Source of the DNA: Nitrospira sp. Ga0074138 | GTDB taxonomy: Bacteria; Nitrospirota; Nitrospiria; Nitrospirales; Nitrospiraceae | Length of the DNA: 64,000 nt | Assembly (NCBI GenBank): GCA_001464735.1 | Contig: LNDU01000053.1 | Location: 20,420 to 84,419 of the forward strand | Direction of reading: 5' to 3' | In this document: positions 8,753 to 18,536 of the stretch, one piece after another | Layout of the letters: every line of letters starts with the position of its first letter | How positions within the stretch are numbered: position 1 is the stretch's first letter | Position numbers and translations under genes: made by a program | Notes under the pieces: model-generated | Databases searched by the model: none | Told to the model about the DNA's origin: nothing | What the model saw: only the letters and a program-made list of their open reading frames with translations

Positions 8753-9043
8753 TCACGGCTCCAAATGGAGGAGGCGGGCGGCGTGGTGAACGGTGAGAAT
8801 ATGGATCTCGCCATGAATGAGCCGATAGACGATTCGGTAGGAGCCTTGGATCACCTCCCGGATCGCTGGATTATTGGCTTCCGGGACGACACGTCCGGAT
8901 TGAGGGAAGGTAGACAATCGCTCGACTGCTGCAATCAGTTGTTGCCTGACAAGTTCAGCGTAGTGAGGAGAGTCTTGGGCAATGAACTGCCGGATGGACT
9001 GAACATCTTCTATGGCCCTACGAGTCCAGATTAGCGGAGTCAT
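8753..9043 (-). CDS. ParE/RelE-superfamily toxin
   Basis: This 96-residue protein has the ParE/RelE fold signature: an N-terminal [21 protein letters not shown] helix region, a central GRVVPE, and the C-terminal strand pattern [20 protein letters not shown]. Such proteins poison gyrase (ParE) or cleave translated mRNA (RelE); the sequence alone does not decide which. Its ATG overlaps the antitoxin stop (ATGA), the usual coupled arrangement. The pair lies between the intact tex gene and a duplicated tex tail, all in the same orientation, which suggests it was inserted behind tex. Confidence 0.85.
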   Translation of the reverse strand: MTPLIWTRRAIEDVQSIRQFIAQDSPHYAELVRQQLIAAVERLSTFPQSGRVVPEANNPAIREVIQGSYRIVYRLIHGEIHILTVHHAARLLHLEP

Positions 9044-9222
9044 GTGAGGAGCTGACGAACGGCTTCGGCATGGGGCACCGTTTCACCAGCATCAGATTGT
9101 CGTATGCCCTCTTCGACCTTTGCGAGGAAACATAGCCGTTCAATCGCATCCTCAAATGTGGCCGTGTCAGGAAGCCCCTGGACGACCTGTAGAATCTTTT
9201 GTTTCATCGTATCGGTAGCCAT
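9040..9222 (-). CDS. Small antitoxin paired with the ParE-like toxin
   Basis: This 60-residue acidic protein (MATDTMKQKILQVV, then FEDAIERLCFLAKVEEGIRQ) precedes and overlaps the toxin by the ATGA junction. Size, order and the helical ExGIRQxxAGE-like segment fit small antitoxins that accompany ParE/RelE toxins. I cannot see a clear DNA-binding domain. The ATG at 9222 has a GAGGTGA ribosome site seven bases upstream; an alternative ATG is five codons further in. It should neutralise the toxin and may repress the pair. Confidence 0.7.
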   Translation of the reverse strand: MATDTMKQKILQVVQGLPDTATFEDAIERLCFLAKVEEGIRQSDAGETVPHAEAVRQLLT

Positions 9223-9352
9223 GGCCGATCACCTCGCAGAATGCCACTGTAGGACACTTTCCTTCATGCGTCAACTGAGCAGGGTTAGGATTGAGGGTCT
9301 AGCAGAGGGATAACCCATCGCTTTCCCTACCGCCTGTTCGATTGGATGTATA

Positions 9353-11752
9353 TTATGACTTTTGTCTCGCCTTCGCCAACGCTAGTGCCATGGCACCGAT
9401 CGGCTGAGGCGCTCGCGCCGCCTGGCTCGACACTGACGGCCCATGCCCGCGCGAGTCACGCGCCGACTGGCTCCCAGGCTGTGCCTGACCAGATGGACGG
9501 CTGGCCGCATCCTCCAGACGCATCGTCAGTGCAATCCGCTGACGCTTCAGATCAACGTCGATGACCTTCACCTTGACGATCTGACCCGGTTTGACCACCT
9601 CGTGTGGATCTTTGATAAATTTATTGGCCAGCGCCGACACATGCACCAGCCCATCCTGATGTACGCCGATATCCACGAAGGCCCCGAATGCCGCGACATT
9701 TGTAACTACGCCTTCCAATACCATGCCGGCCTGCAGATCGGTCAGCGATTCGACCCCCTCCTGGAAACTTGCCGTCTTGAATTCTGGACGAGGGTCTCGG
9801 CCTGGCTTTTCCAGCTCGATAAAAATGTCCCGTACCGTCGGCACCCCGAATTGTTCATCGGTAAAATCAGTCGGTGCCAATCCCTTCAAGACCGCCGGCT
9901 GACGCATCACGTCGGTAATCCCGGCTCCCAGTCGCGTCAGAATACGTTCAACCACCGGGTACGCCTCTGGGTGCACGGCGGACCGATCCAAGGGGTTGTC
10001 GCCATCGGGAATGCGTAGGAAGCCTGCCGCCTGTTCGAAGGTTTTTTCACCAAGACGTGGAACCTTGCGGATCGCCGTCCGGTTTGGGAACGGCCCGTTC
10101 GCATTGCGATAGTCTACAATATTCCTGGCCAATGCCTTATTGAGGCCCGAGACCCGTTCCAACAAAGGCACCGAAGCCGTGTTGACGTTCACGCCCACCG
10201 CGTTGACGCAATCTTCGACGGTGGCATCCAACGACCGCGCCAAGGCCCGCTGATCGACGTCATGCTGATATTGCCCCACTCCAATCGCCTTCGGCTCGAT
10301 CTTCACCAGCTCGGCCAGCGGATCCTGTAGGCGCCGAGCAATCGACACCGCACCTCGCAAACTGACATCCAACTCTGGGAACTCGGCCGCAGCGAAGGCC
10401 GATGCTGAATAGACCGACGCCCCTGCCTCACTCACCACGAGTTTCATAACATTTTGTTCTGGTCGTTGCGCGCCGACCACTTTGATCACCTCGCCGGCCA
10501 ACTTATCCGTCTCCCGACTGGCCGTCCCATTTCCAATGGACAGCAATTCCACGCCATATTGAACGACGAGACGAACGAGCGTCTGTAATGACCCCTGCCA
10601 ATCATTGCGAGGCTGGTGCGGATAGATGGTTTCAGTCGCCAATAATTTCCCCGTTGCATCGACTACCGCCACTTTGCACCCGGTGCGAATACCAGGATCT
10701 AGGCCGAGGATAACTTTTGGGCCGGCCGGTGACGCCAACAACAACTCATGCAGGTTCCTGGCAAAAATCTTGATCGCCTCAGCCTCGGCAGCTTCGCGCA
10801 ATTTGACCAAGAGTTCGGTGCTGATCTGGAGATGCATCTTGACACGCCACGTCCATTCGCACACACCGGCTAGCCACTTGTCCGCGGGTCGCCCGCGATC
10901 CTCAATGCCCGCGTGAGCCGCGATCGTTGACACGCAGGGATGGGGAACGACCTTGTCCAGGGCCTCACCTAAACTCAATTCGAGCTTCAAGACTCCCAGC
11001 GTACGACCTCGGAATAATGCAAGGGCTCGATGTGACGGAATAGTCTTGATCGACTCCGCATAAGCGTAGTAATCACGGAACTTCTCCTCTTCCGCCGTTT
11101 CCTTGTCTTTCATCACCGTCGACGTGAGGACACCCTGGTCCCACAGCCGAGTCCGCAACACGGCTAAGAGATCGGCCGTTTCCGCAAACCGCTCCATCAG
11201 AATGTCCCGTGCCCCTTCCAACGCAGTTTTGGTATCAGGCACATTGATCGCCTCCACCCCTTCGGCAGCCGGCACAACGCGAATGTACTTGAGCGCTTCT
11301 TGCTCGGGATCTAACCTCGGATCAGCCAAGAGACTATCGGCCAATGGTTCCAACCCAGCTTCGCGGGCAATCTGCGCGCGTGTGCGTCGTTTCGGTTTGA
11401 AGGGGAGATACAGATCTTCGACAGCCTGCTTGGTGGCCGCGGCCTCAATGCTCGCCCGCAATGCATCTGTGAGCTTCCCCTGTTCTTCAATCGAAACCAA
11501 TACGGCAGTGCGCCGCTCTTCCAATTCTCGCAGATAGAGCAATCGTTCCTCCAGCGTGCGCAGGTGTGTATCGTCCAGGTTACCGGTCGCCTCTTTCCGA
11601 TAACGCGCGATGAAGGGCACTGTCGCCCCGCCGTCGAGCAGCGCCACGGCTGCAGCAACCTGAGAAGCTCCGACACCGAGCTCCTTGGCGATGATCGGAA
11701 CAATCTTGACCTGCACCGCATCCGGAGAAATCTGAGTCGTTTCAGTTGTCAT
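9353..11752 (-). CDS. tex: Tex, S1 RNA-binding transcription accessory protein
   Basis: The protein (799 residues from ATG 11752; GTG at 11761 is an alternative) has the Tex domain order. The helical N-terminal region holds [17 protein letters not shown], then comes the RNase H/YqgF-like domain starting [20 protein letters not shown] at about residue 345. Helix-hairpin-helix domains follow ([19 protein letters not shown]), with a C-terminal S1 domain ([26 protein letters not shown]) and a low-complexity basic tail. Tex binds nucleic acids and affects transcription and stress survival. The length fits the family (about 770). Its last 252 bp also exist as a diverged copy at 8416-8667, beyond the toxin-antitoxin pair, so the present 3' end may have been acquired with that pair. 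Confidence 0.93.
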   Translation of the reverse strand: MTTETTQISPDAVQVKIVPIIAKELGVGASQVAAAVALLDGGATVPFIARYRKEATGNLDDTHLRTLEERLLYLRELEERRTAVLVSIEEQGKLTDALRASIEAAATKQAVEDLYLPFKPKRRTRAQIAREAGLEPLADSLLADPRLDPEQEALKYIRVVPAAEGVEAINVPDTKTALEGARDILMERFAETADLLAVLRTRLWDQGVLTSTVMKDKETAEEEKFRDYYAYAESIKTIPSHRALALFRGRTLGVLKLELSLGEALDKVVPHPCVSTIAAHAGIEDRGRPADKWLAGVCEWTWRVKMHLQISTELLVKLREAAEAEAIKIFARNLHELLLASPAGPKVILGLDPGIRTGCKVAVVDATGKLLATETIYPHQPRNDWQGSLQTLVRLVVQYGVELLSIGNGTASRETDKLAGEVIKVVGAQRPEQNVMKLVVSEAGASVYSASAFAAAEFPELDVSLRGAVSIARRLQDPLAELVKIEPKAIGVGQYQHDVDQRALARSLDATVEDCVNAVGVNVNTASVPLLERVSGLNKALARNIVDYRNANGPFPNRTAIRKVPRLGEKTFEQAAGFLRIPDGDNPLDRSAVHPEAYPVVERILTRLGAGITDVMRQPAVLKGLAPTDFTDEQFGVPTVRDIFIELEKPGRDPRPEFKTASFQEGVESLTDLQAGMVLEGVVTNVAAFGAFVDIGVHQDGLVHVSALANKFIKDPHEVVKPGQIVKVKVIDVDLKRQRIALTMRLEDAASRPSGQAQPGSQSARDSRGHGPSVSSQAARAPQPIGAMALALAKARQKS

Positions 11753-11811
11753 CGGTCTCACGTACCTATATTTCCGAACGCGTCAGCGGTCCGCGCTCTC
11801 TAAGAGTGAGC

Positions 11812-11931
11812 AGGATGCTGAAAAAGTCTGCCAGTGGCGTTCTCGCGTTGCTCAGAAGCTCAACGTACCGCAGCGTACGCCTCGCCTCTTCGCTCGCTGC
11901 GGCCTTGCTGGACAGCCTTTTTGAGCATCCT
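11812..11931. repeat. MITE-like 120-bp repeat, copy 2
   Basis: It starts AGGATGCTGAAAAAG and ends CTTTTTGAGCATCCT, so its ends are inverted repeats. It matches the reverse complement of the element at 4018-4138 along its whole length, including the shared core around CTCAACGTACCG, CGTACGCCTCG and GCTCGCTGCGGCCTTGCTGGAC. It lies in the gap between tex and the NlpC-like gene, where it disturbs no reading frame. Confidence 0.75.
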
Positions 11932-12081
11932 GAGGTTGTTCTGAATGTTCGCAACGTACAAAATAGATCAGCATATGGTTGGCATCGATCAAGTTTTCCC
12001 ATAGCCTGGTAGAAGAAGCGCCATGGTGCTAAAATGGGTACTTCGAATTCAGGAAGACATGACAGGAATTCGGCACACGAG

Positions 12082-12792
12082 TTAATGAGCAAGGGTTCCA
12101 AACGCGGCAAATAGTCGCCCTGCAAGGTAATAGGTCCCATGGGCGTCACCCACGTGCTTGCGTCGGAGGAAATCGTTCAGGACTCGCCCATCCAGGGCTT
12201 TGTGTGTGTCCGGATGCTTGAGGTTCATGCGATACCGTTCAATCCCTGCTGAAACCGAACTGACGAACACCACGGTCCCATCAAGGTCCACCTTCTCGAC
12301 GACACCGACATGTGTGAGCGGGTCGTTCGGCAATCCATCTCGGTTGAAATCCCACGTGTTGTGGAAAAAAACCAGATCTCCAGGATGGACGGCGGGTCCA
12401 TAGTGAATCCGCCCATGTTCTACCACATGGGTAAAGATGCGCCCGACGCCGTTGCCGCCATCAAGTTCGCCGAGCCCACCGTACAAGTCCACACGCTGTG
12501 AGGCGTAGACGCCTCGAACAAATCCTGAGCAATCTGGAGTATAGTTCCGTCCATCCACCTGAATGCGGGACTGTCCGACAAATCTCACCGCTGTCTTCGC
12601 CAACGCCATCTGCCGGGGAACGCCCTTTTCCATGGCACAGCAATGGGCTCCACGTGTGCCCATCTTAGGAATCATACTCCTCTGATCCGGTAAAGGCTGA
12701 CGCCCGGTCGCGGCACACCCGCCGAGCGTGCCGGCAACAAGCACAACCACGAGACCGATCCTGAAGGAGTGTCTGCCGTCGACTACCCTCAT
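12082..12792 (-). CDS. NlpC/P60-like cysteine peptidase lipoprotein
   Basis: This 236-residue protein begins with a lipoprotein signal peptide (hydrophobic IGLVVVLVAGTLGGC, lipobox LGGC). The mature part contains the NlpC/P60-type active site: the cysteine in PDCSGFVRGVY, the HPGDLVFFHNT motif and the histidine in THVGVVE. Such enzymes cleave peptidoglycan stem peptides in the envelope. It also reads as a CHAP-like hydrolase; both share this fold. The start at ATG 12792 has only a weak ribosome site. Gene order is minus strand, downstream of fumC, with a 54-bp gap. Confidence 0.78.
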   Translation of the reverse strand: MRVVDGRHSFRIGLVVVLVAGTLGGCAATGRQPLPDQRSMIPKMGTRGAHCCAMEKGVPRQMALAKTAVRFVGQSRIQVDGRNYTPDCSGFVRGVYASQRVDLYGGLGELDGGNGVGRIFTHVVEHGRIHYGPAVHPGDLVFFHNTWDFNRDGLPNDPLTHVGVVEKVDLDGTVVFVSSVSAGIERYRMNLKHPDTHKALDGRVLNDFLRRKHVGDAHGTYYLAGRLFAAFGTLAH

Positions 12793-12846
12793 GATGCTTC
12801 AGTATACAGACCAGCTGCTGTAAGACAATACCTGCGTGCGGTTCAG

Positions 12847-14283
12847 CTACCCTCCCGCGCTCCCCACCGGTCCACCCGGTTCGGTCATACGCCAGGGATC
12901 CAGGAGCTGGGCGAGTCGCTTATCCGGCAAAACCTTTTGGTCTTTTGCCACCTGCCTGACGGTCTTGCCTGACTTGTAGGCGTCCTTCGCCAGTTTGGCT
13001 GCAGCTTCGTAACCGATCTCCGGCGCTAAGGCAGTACACATCGCCAGGCTTTCCTCGATGAGACTCTTGCATCGCTCTTCGTTCGCCTTGATCCCTTCAA
13101 TACACTTGACCGATAAATTGTTGGAGGCTGTGGCCAGCAGCTCAATGGACTGAAGAAGATTGTAGGCCATCACCGGCATCATGACGATCAGTTCAAAATT
13201 CGCCGCCTGCCCACCGACCGTCACCGTCACATCATTCCCGATCACTTGCGCACAGACCATCGTGACGGACTCGGCGATCACCGGATTGACCTTCCCCGGC
13301 ATGATCGAAGAACCAGGCTGCGTCTCTGGTAGATTGATTTCGCCAAGTCCGCACCGCGGCCCGGAGCCGAGCCAGCGAATATCATTTGCGATCTTCATAA
13401 GACTCACGGCCAGTGTACGCAGACACCCGCTAGCCTCCACAAGGGAGTCCTGTGCCGATTGAGCCTCGAAATGATTCTTGGCTTCCTTAAACGAACAGCC
13501 GGTTTCTTTGGAAATGACGGCCATGACTTTTTTCGAAAATTGCGGATGACAGTTCAGCCCCGTGCCGACGGCGGTTCCCCCCAATGCCACCTCGCTCAAG
13601 GCTGCCTGAGCTTGTTTGACCCGCTGAATACCAAGCTCGATCTGACGAGCGTAGCCGCCGAATTCCTGCCCAAGGCGGACCGGGGTCGCATCTTGTAGGT
13701 GCGTACGCCCGATTTTCACAATCTGGTCAAATTCCTTCGCCTTGCGCTTCAACGCCTTATGCAATCGAGTCAGCGCCGGCAACAGCTGCTGCTGCATCAT
13801 TTCCGACGCAGCAATGTGAATAGCCGTTGGAATCACATCGTTGCTCGATTGGCCTAAATTCACATGATCGTTCGGATGCACCAACTTGGTGCCTCGCACG
13901 CCACCGAGCAGCTCCGTTGCGCGGTTCGAGATCACCTCGTTCGTATTCATATTGGTAGACGTACCGGACCCAGTCTGAAAAATGTCGACTGGGAACTCGG
14001 CATCCAGCTTGCCATCGACCACTTCAGTCGCCGCCACTTTGATCGCCTCAGCCGGTTTTTTGTCCAACAAGCCAAGGGAATGATTCACCGTCGCAGCAGC
14101 CCGCTTGATTATCCCCATGGCTCGGATGACTGCTCGCGGCATACGCAGTGAACTGATCGGGAAATTCTCGATCGCGCGTGCGGTCTGCACTCCGTAATAC
14201 GCCTCAACGGGAACAGCCAGTTCCCCCATGGTGTCTCGTTCAATTCGAGTCGAGGCTGACGGTCTGTTCTGATCCTGTTTCAT
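12847..14283 (-). CDS. fumC: Class II fumarate hydratase
   Basis: This 478-residue member of the fumarase/aspartase superfamily interconverts fumarate and malate in the (oxidative or reductive) citric acid cycle. Seen are DIFQTGSGTSTNMNTNEV, HPNDHVNLGQSSND, the TGLNCHPQF segment and the superfamily signature GSSIMPGKVNPV with the catalytic serine loop. The ATG at 14283 is preceded by GGAGC and gives the usual short N-terminus before TRIERDTMGE; a longer frame to 14316 is less likely. Aspartase (AspA) shares these motifs, but the sequence around the active site and the absence of aspartate-specific neighbours favour fumarase. Confidence 0.9.
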   Translation of the reverse strand: MKQDQNRPSASTRIERDTMGELAVPVEAYYGVQTARAIENFPISSLRMPRAVIRAMGIIKRAAATVNHSLGLLDKKPAEAIKVAATEVVDGKLDAEFPVDIFQTGSGTSTNMNTNEVISNRATELLGGVRGTKLVHPNDHVNLGQSSNDVIPTAIHIAASEMMQQQLLPALTRLHKALKRKAKEFDQIVKIGRTHLQDATPVRLGQEFGGYARQIELGIQRVKQAQAALSEVALGGTAVGTGLNCHPQFSKKVMAVISKETGCSFKEAKNHFEAQSAQDSLVEASGCLRTLAVSLMKIANDIRWLGSGPRCGLGEINLPETQPGSSIMPGKVNPVIAESVTMVCAQVIGNDVTVTVGGQAANFELIVMMPVMAYNLLQSIELLATASNNLSVKCIEGIKANEERCKSLIEESLAMCTALAPEIGYEAAAKLAKDAYKSGKTVRQVAKDQKVLPDKRLAQLLDPWRMTEPGGPVGSAGG

Positions 14284-14529
14284 GCGCAATGCTCCATGTA
14301 TAAGAGGTACCAACACCTTGCGGGCGTCATGATAAACTCAGCCCGCTCACTTTCACAAGAGCAGACAACATGACTTCCCCTGACATGGCCCGAAATTCTC
14401 GACCGTGGCTACACGGAGATCGATGGGTATTTTCGAACCCACGCAACAATGACAGGCAATATGTCTTGAGGTGTCACCCGATGAAACGGTTTGGGTTTAG
14501 TGATTCAGGACGGCGTATCGACAAACAAG

Positions 14530-14555
14530 AAGGCCTGCCTGGGAAGGCGGGCCTT
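14530..14555 (-). terminator. Hairpin terminator downstream of the small membrane protein gene
   Basis: Eleven-base arms AAGGCCTGCCT and AGGCGGGCCTT pair around a GGGA loop. On the minus strand the stem is followed by CTTGTTTGT, a modest T-rich run. It lies 84 bp past the stop of the membrane protein gene at 14639. The rest of 14284-14638 contains no gene I can support. Confidence 0.6.
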
Positions 14556-14638
14556 TGCGACAACCAGTGAATCCAGCGATCCATTCCGATCGCTCATCCT
14601 CGGCGAGAGGCCCAGCATGATGGGCTCCTATCAGATTA

Positions 14639-14902
14639 TCACATACGAGCGATTTCTCCCTCGACTCCTTCAGCTCCATTCGTCTTCGGCTGGAACACGT
14701 ACGCTGGTTCTCGTTTAGTGATCCTGAATACATGCACGATATCGATCCCCATCCCTGTCAATGCCAGGCACCATCCACCAACGATCATCCACCAGGCTAA
14801 CGAAAACACATCCGAAGGCTGGTCGAAGTCGAAGACAGCCACCACACCCCCGAGTGCCAGCACCATTCCGACTGTCACCAGCGAATAGCTGAGCGTTTTC
14901 AT
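14639..14902 (-). CDS. Small two-helix membrane protein, unknown function
   Basis: The 87-residue product has two hydrophobic helices (YSLVTVGMVLALGGVVAVF and LAWWMIVGGWCLALTGMGIDIV) and a polar C-terminal tail (EPAYVFQPKTNGAEGVEGE). The start at 14902 has an excellent GAGGAGG site, which is the main reason to accept the gene. I do not recognise the family. It is a single-gene unit with a hairpin terminator downstream. Confidence 0.6.
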   Translation of the reverse strand: MKTLSYSLVTVGMVLALGGVVAVFDFDQPSDVFSLAWWMIVGGWCLALTGMGIDIVHVFRITKREPAYVFQPKTNGAEGVEGEIARM

Positions 14903-15324
14903 CTTTGCCTCCTCAAACAGGTCAGGTGTTTGAATAGGGTCGACAGCTGAGCGAACGGCCGACACGCCTTTTTATGTGTGCAGAATACCGATCAAGACCT
15001 CCCCCATAATTTATCCATTTCCGACCTGATTACCATTAAAATCGCGATGACACTCGTCTCTCTTCTCGTATCATGAGAGATCATGGCGACGATCTGCCTA
15101 ACTGATTGGATCCGTGTGAAGCGGCTGGCATTACCATAGGCGTCAGCCCTTGCGTATGCCGATGACACTGAGGATAGTGCGGCGCACTCTACTCGGTTTC
15201 ATCAAATACGCAATATGCAAAGATGACCCTAGGAGTAGACCTGATACGGCCTTAGCCTTCAATGCACCGAATGACCCGATGAGCGATCTCAGAAGGCCCT
15301 ACGCGGGTGGGAAGGATTCAAAGA
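14903..15324. other. Intergenic region, no gene seen
   Basis: About 420 bp between the small membrane protein gene and the hsp20 terminator. It should carry the promoter for the membrane protein gene. An open frame on the plus strand (15150-15383) has no ribosome site and overlaps the terminator, so it was not accepted. Confidence 0.5.
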
Positions 15325-15354
15325 CAAAGGCCCACCTAGTGAGGCGGGCCTTTG
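15325..15354 (-). terminator. Hairpin terminator of the hsp20 gene
   Basis: Arms CAAAGGCCCACCT and AGGCGGGCCTTTG pair around AGTG with one mismatch. On the minus strand it lies 25 bp past the hsp20 stop and is followed by T-containing sequence (TCTTTG). Confidence 0.7.
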
Positions 15355-15379
15355 TTTCCGGAGGCTTCTTCGGAACGCC

Positions 15380-15829
15380 TTAGGCCACCTTCACTTCGAT
15401 GGCCTTCGGCTTCGCTTTCTCCGACTTCGGCAGATGGAGATTGAGCACCCCATCCTTAAATTCGGCTTTCACCTTCTCCTCTTCGATCACATCGGGCAAC
15501 GAGAAAGTCCGAACGAAGCTGCCATACGATCGCTCGATCCGATGGTACTTCTTTCCTTTCTCTTCCTTCTCATGCTTCCGCTCGCCCTGAATCGTGAGTA
15601 CACCATCCTCCACCGTCACTTTCACATCTTCTTTCTTCACGTCAGGGATTTCAGCCTTAATCTGATACTCCCCTTCCGTCTCGCTGATGTCGACCGAGGG
15701 CGTCCAATCCGCTACAATCATGGTTTCTTTCCCGTTGGTTCGCGACGCAGCGGGGCGCGCAAACATCCGATTCAGCCGGTCTGAGACTTCTTCCAATTCA
15801 CGGAACGGATCCCATCGTACGAGTGCCAT
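15380..15829 (-). CDS. Small heat-shock protein, Hsp20 family
   Basis: This 149-residue alpha-crystallin-type chaperone holds unfolding proteins in the cytoplasm until they are refolded. The N-terminus (ALVRWDPFRELEEVSDRLNRMF) and the alpha-crystallin domain from about residue 42 (DWTPSVDISETEGEYQIKAEIP through FKDGVLNLHLPKSEKAK) are clear. The ribosome site GGAGG lies six bases before the ATG. A TTGACT box at 15929-15934 (minus strand) followed by an A+T-rich stretch is a possible promoter; I saw no sigma-32 consensus or CIRCE element. A strong hairpin ends the gene. Confidence 0.93.
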   Translation of the reverse strand: MALVRWDPFRELEEVSDRLNRMFARPAASRTNGKETMIVADWTPSVDISETEGEYQIKAEIPDVKKEDVKVTVEDGVLTIQGERKHEKEEKGKKYHRIERSYGSFVRTFSLPDVIEEEKVKAEFKDGVLNLHLPKSEKAKPKAIEVKVA

Positions 15830-15963
15830 AGCAACCTCCTCCTTGGCTTTCGATGTGGTTGTCAGATTATCGTCGCTGACGCCGCGCGATTTAACTACCT
15901 ACTCTATAGATAAATCGGCCGATGGGGAAGTCAAGAGCCTGGACTGCATCGCAAATACGGGGA

Positions 15964-17097
<1,134 letters not shown>

Positions 17098-17251
17098 AAT
17101 GTAACCTTACATGAGAAGAACTCTTGTGGTGCTTCTTTTTTACCCTACCATGACTATACGTCATTCTTGCAATGGAAAATCGTGCTTGGCATACTGGATT
17201 CATAGCCCAGCGACAACGAGGGCCAGACGAGGTGATGAACTAGGGACATGA

Positions 17252-17644
17252 ATGAGACACCCAGCCTTCTTCCTCTGCAGCATTCTCATCGTGCTGGTCG
17301 GCGTCGCGCACACGGCCTCCGCCGGAATAGAAGAGGATGTGATCGCGTTCGCCGTCGTCAGTGAGCTTCCCAAAGATAAGACACGGGTTCCGGCGAAAGT
17401 CGCAATCGAAGGATCGGTCACCGACATGAAGCTGCTGGCCTCCGATCACATCCTGTCAAATTTAGCCTGGAAACAATTGGAAATCTGTCATGCGCTCAAG
17501 CTCGAAGGCCAGAAGTCTTCAGAGGGATTCCGGATTCACTACCTGCGCGCCATCGACGGGGCCATGCTCCCGATGGTGTTACAGGGCTACGCAGGAGATT
17601 GCCTGCTCAAAAAGGCCTTGGAAGTGGCTCCCTTGGTCGACTAA
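17252..17644 (+). CDS. Exported protein of unknown function
   Basis: This 130-residue protein opens with a clear signal peptide (MRHPAFFLCSILIVLVGVAHTASA, cleavage after ASA). The mature domain of about 106 residues has two cysteines (EICHALKLEG and AGDCLLKKAL) that could form a disulfide. I do not recognise the family. It converges with the next minus-strand gene. Confidence 0.6.
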   Translation: MRHPAFFLCSILIVLVGVAHTASAGIEEDVIAFAVVSELPKDKTRVPAKVAIEGSVTDMKLLASDHILSNLAWKQLEICHALKLEGQKSSEGFRIHYLRAIDGAMLPMVLQGYAGDCLLKKALEVAPLVD

Positions 17645-17662
17645 CATCGGAGAGCAAGCTGA

Positions 17663-18031
17663 TCAGGAGGTACAGTCTGGGCACTGCTCCGGTTCCTGGT
17701 CTGACTCGCGTTCTTCCAGAGTGAGGGGGAAGAGCACATCGCAGGATCGGCAGATCCGAATCTCAAAATAGGGAACGCCGTGCTCATCGATTTCAGTCGG
17801 AAGAAGAAGCTCTCGTGGGTCATATCCCACAAGCCCCTCATCACTGAACTTCACCACGGCGAGTCGGTCGTTGAAGGTTTCGAACGTCGCTTCCTGCCCT
17901 TTGCGAGCAAGCACATGCCCAAGGACAAAAATAGGCTGCCCCTTCCGCTTGATGCGGAGATCCCTCAGTGTTCGCTGGGAAACAGTGGCACACGCAAACT
18001 GACCGGCAGAGCTGGTCCCAACCCACGGCAT
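17663..18031 (-). CDS. Conserved-looking hypothetical protein with cysteine pairs
   Basis: This 122-residue soluble protein ends with two cysteine pairs, ICRSCDVLFP and EQCPDC, spaced like a zinc ribbon. The middle (LAVVKFSDEGLVGYDPRELLLPTEIDEHG) is polar. The function is unknown. The start is uncertain: ATG at 18031 was preferred over GTG at 18064. Neither has a strong ribosome site. Confidence 0.5.
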   Translation of the reverse strand: MPWVGTSSAGQFACATVSQRTLRDLRIKRKGQPIFVLGHVLARKGQEATFETFNDRLAVVKFSDEGLVGYDPRELLLPTEIDEHGVPYFEIRICRSCDVLFPLTLEERESDQEPEQCPDCTS

Positions 18032-18122
18032 ACACGACCCTGTTGCAAAAACATCACCGACCACGATCTAATCATAGACTGAAAAAACTCGTCAAGACGC
18101 GTCTTCTCATCAAGGAGTGACT

Positions 18123-18473
18123 ATGGCAGATATCACGATTTATCACAAACCGACCTGCACGACATGCCGACAAGCCGTACAGATACTCAAGGACAGCGGG
18201 ACACCCTTCAGAGCCATCAACTACTACGAGCAATCATTTACCAAAACACAATTAAAAGCCATCTTGAAGAAGGCCGGCCTGTCCCCTAAAGAGGTGCTGC
18301 GCACCAAAGAAGATATCTACCAAGAACTGGGCCTGGCAAAGAAACAACTGTCTGACGATGAGCTATTGGACCTTATGGTGAAACACCCAGATTTGATTCA
18401 ACGGCCGATCGTGGAGAAAGGCAACCAAGCAGTGCTGGCAAGGCCGGCGGACTCGATTAAAAGGCTCTTGTAG
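18123..18473 (+). CDS. arsC: ArsC/Spx-family protein (arsenate reductase-like)
   Basis: This 116-residue thioredoxin-fold protein begins ADITIYHKPTCTTCRQAVQIL, with the CxxC-type active cysteine of the ArsC family, and has the family motifs LSDDELLDLMVKHPDLIQRPIV with the conserved arginine. It may reduce arsenate with glutathione or thioredoxin, or be a YffB/Spx-like member of unknown role; no ars operon is adjacent. The ATG at 18123 has AAGGAG upstream; the GTG two codons earlier lies too close to that site. Confidence 0.78.
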   Translation: MADITIYHKPTCTTCRQAVQILKDSGTPFRAINYYEQSFTKTQLKAILKKAGLSPKEVLRTKEDIYQELGLAKKQLSDDELLDLMVKHPDLIQRPIVEKGNQAVLARPADSIKRLL

Positions 18474-18536
18474 GTTGTGGACTCCGAACCTCCATGACGC
18501 GCGATGGGAGACGGGGTTCCACGCAGGCATGATCAC

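Noticed and set aside
8668..8814. Extension of the detached tex tail into a longer protein starting at 8814
   Set aside because: Upstream of 8668 the sequence is unrelated to tex and overlaps the toxin gene's 3' end in another frame; no ribosome site was seen.
11766..12149. 127-codon minus-strand frame between tex and the NlpC-like gene
   Set aside because: It runs through the palindromic repeat element and overlaps the NlpC gene end; no ribosome site or family.
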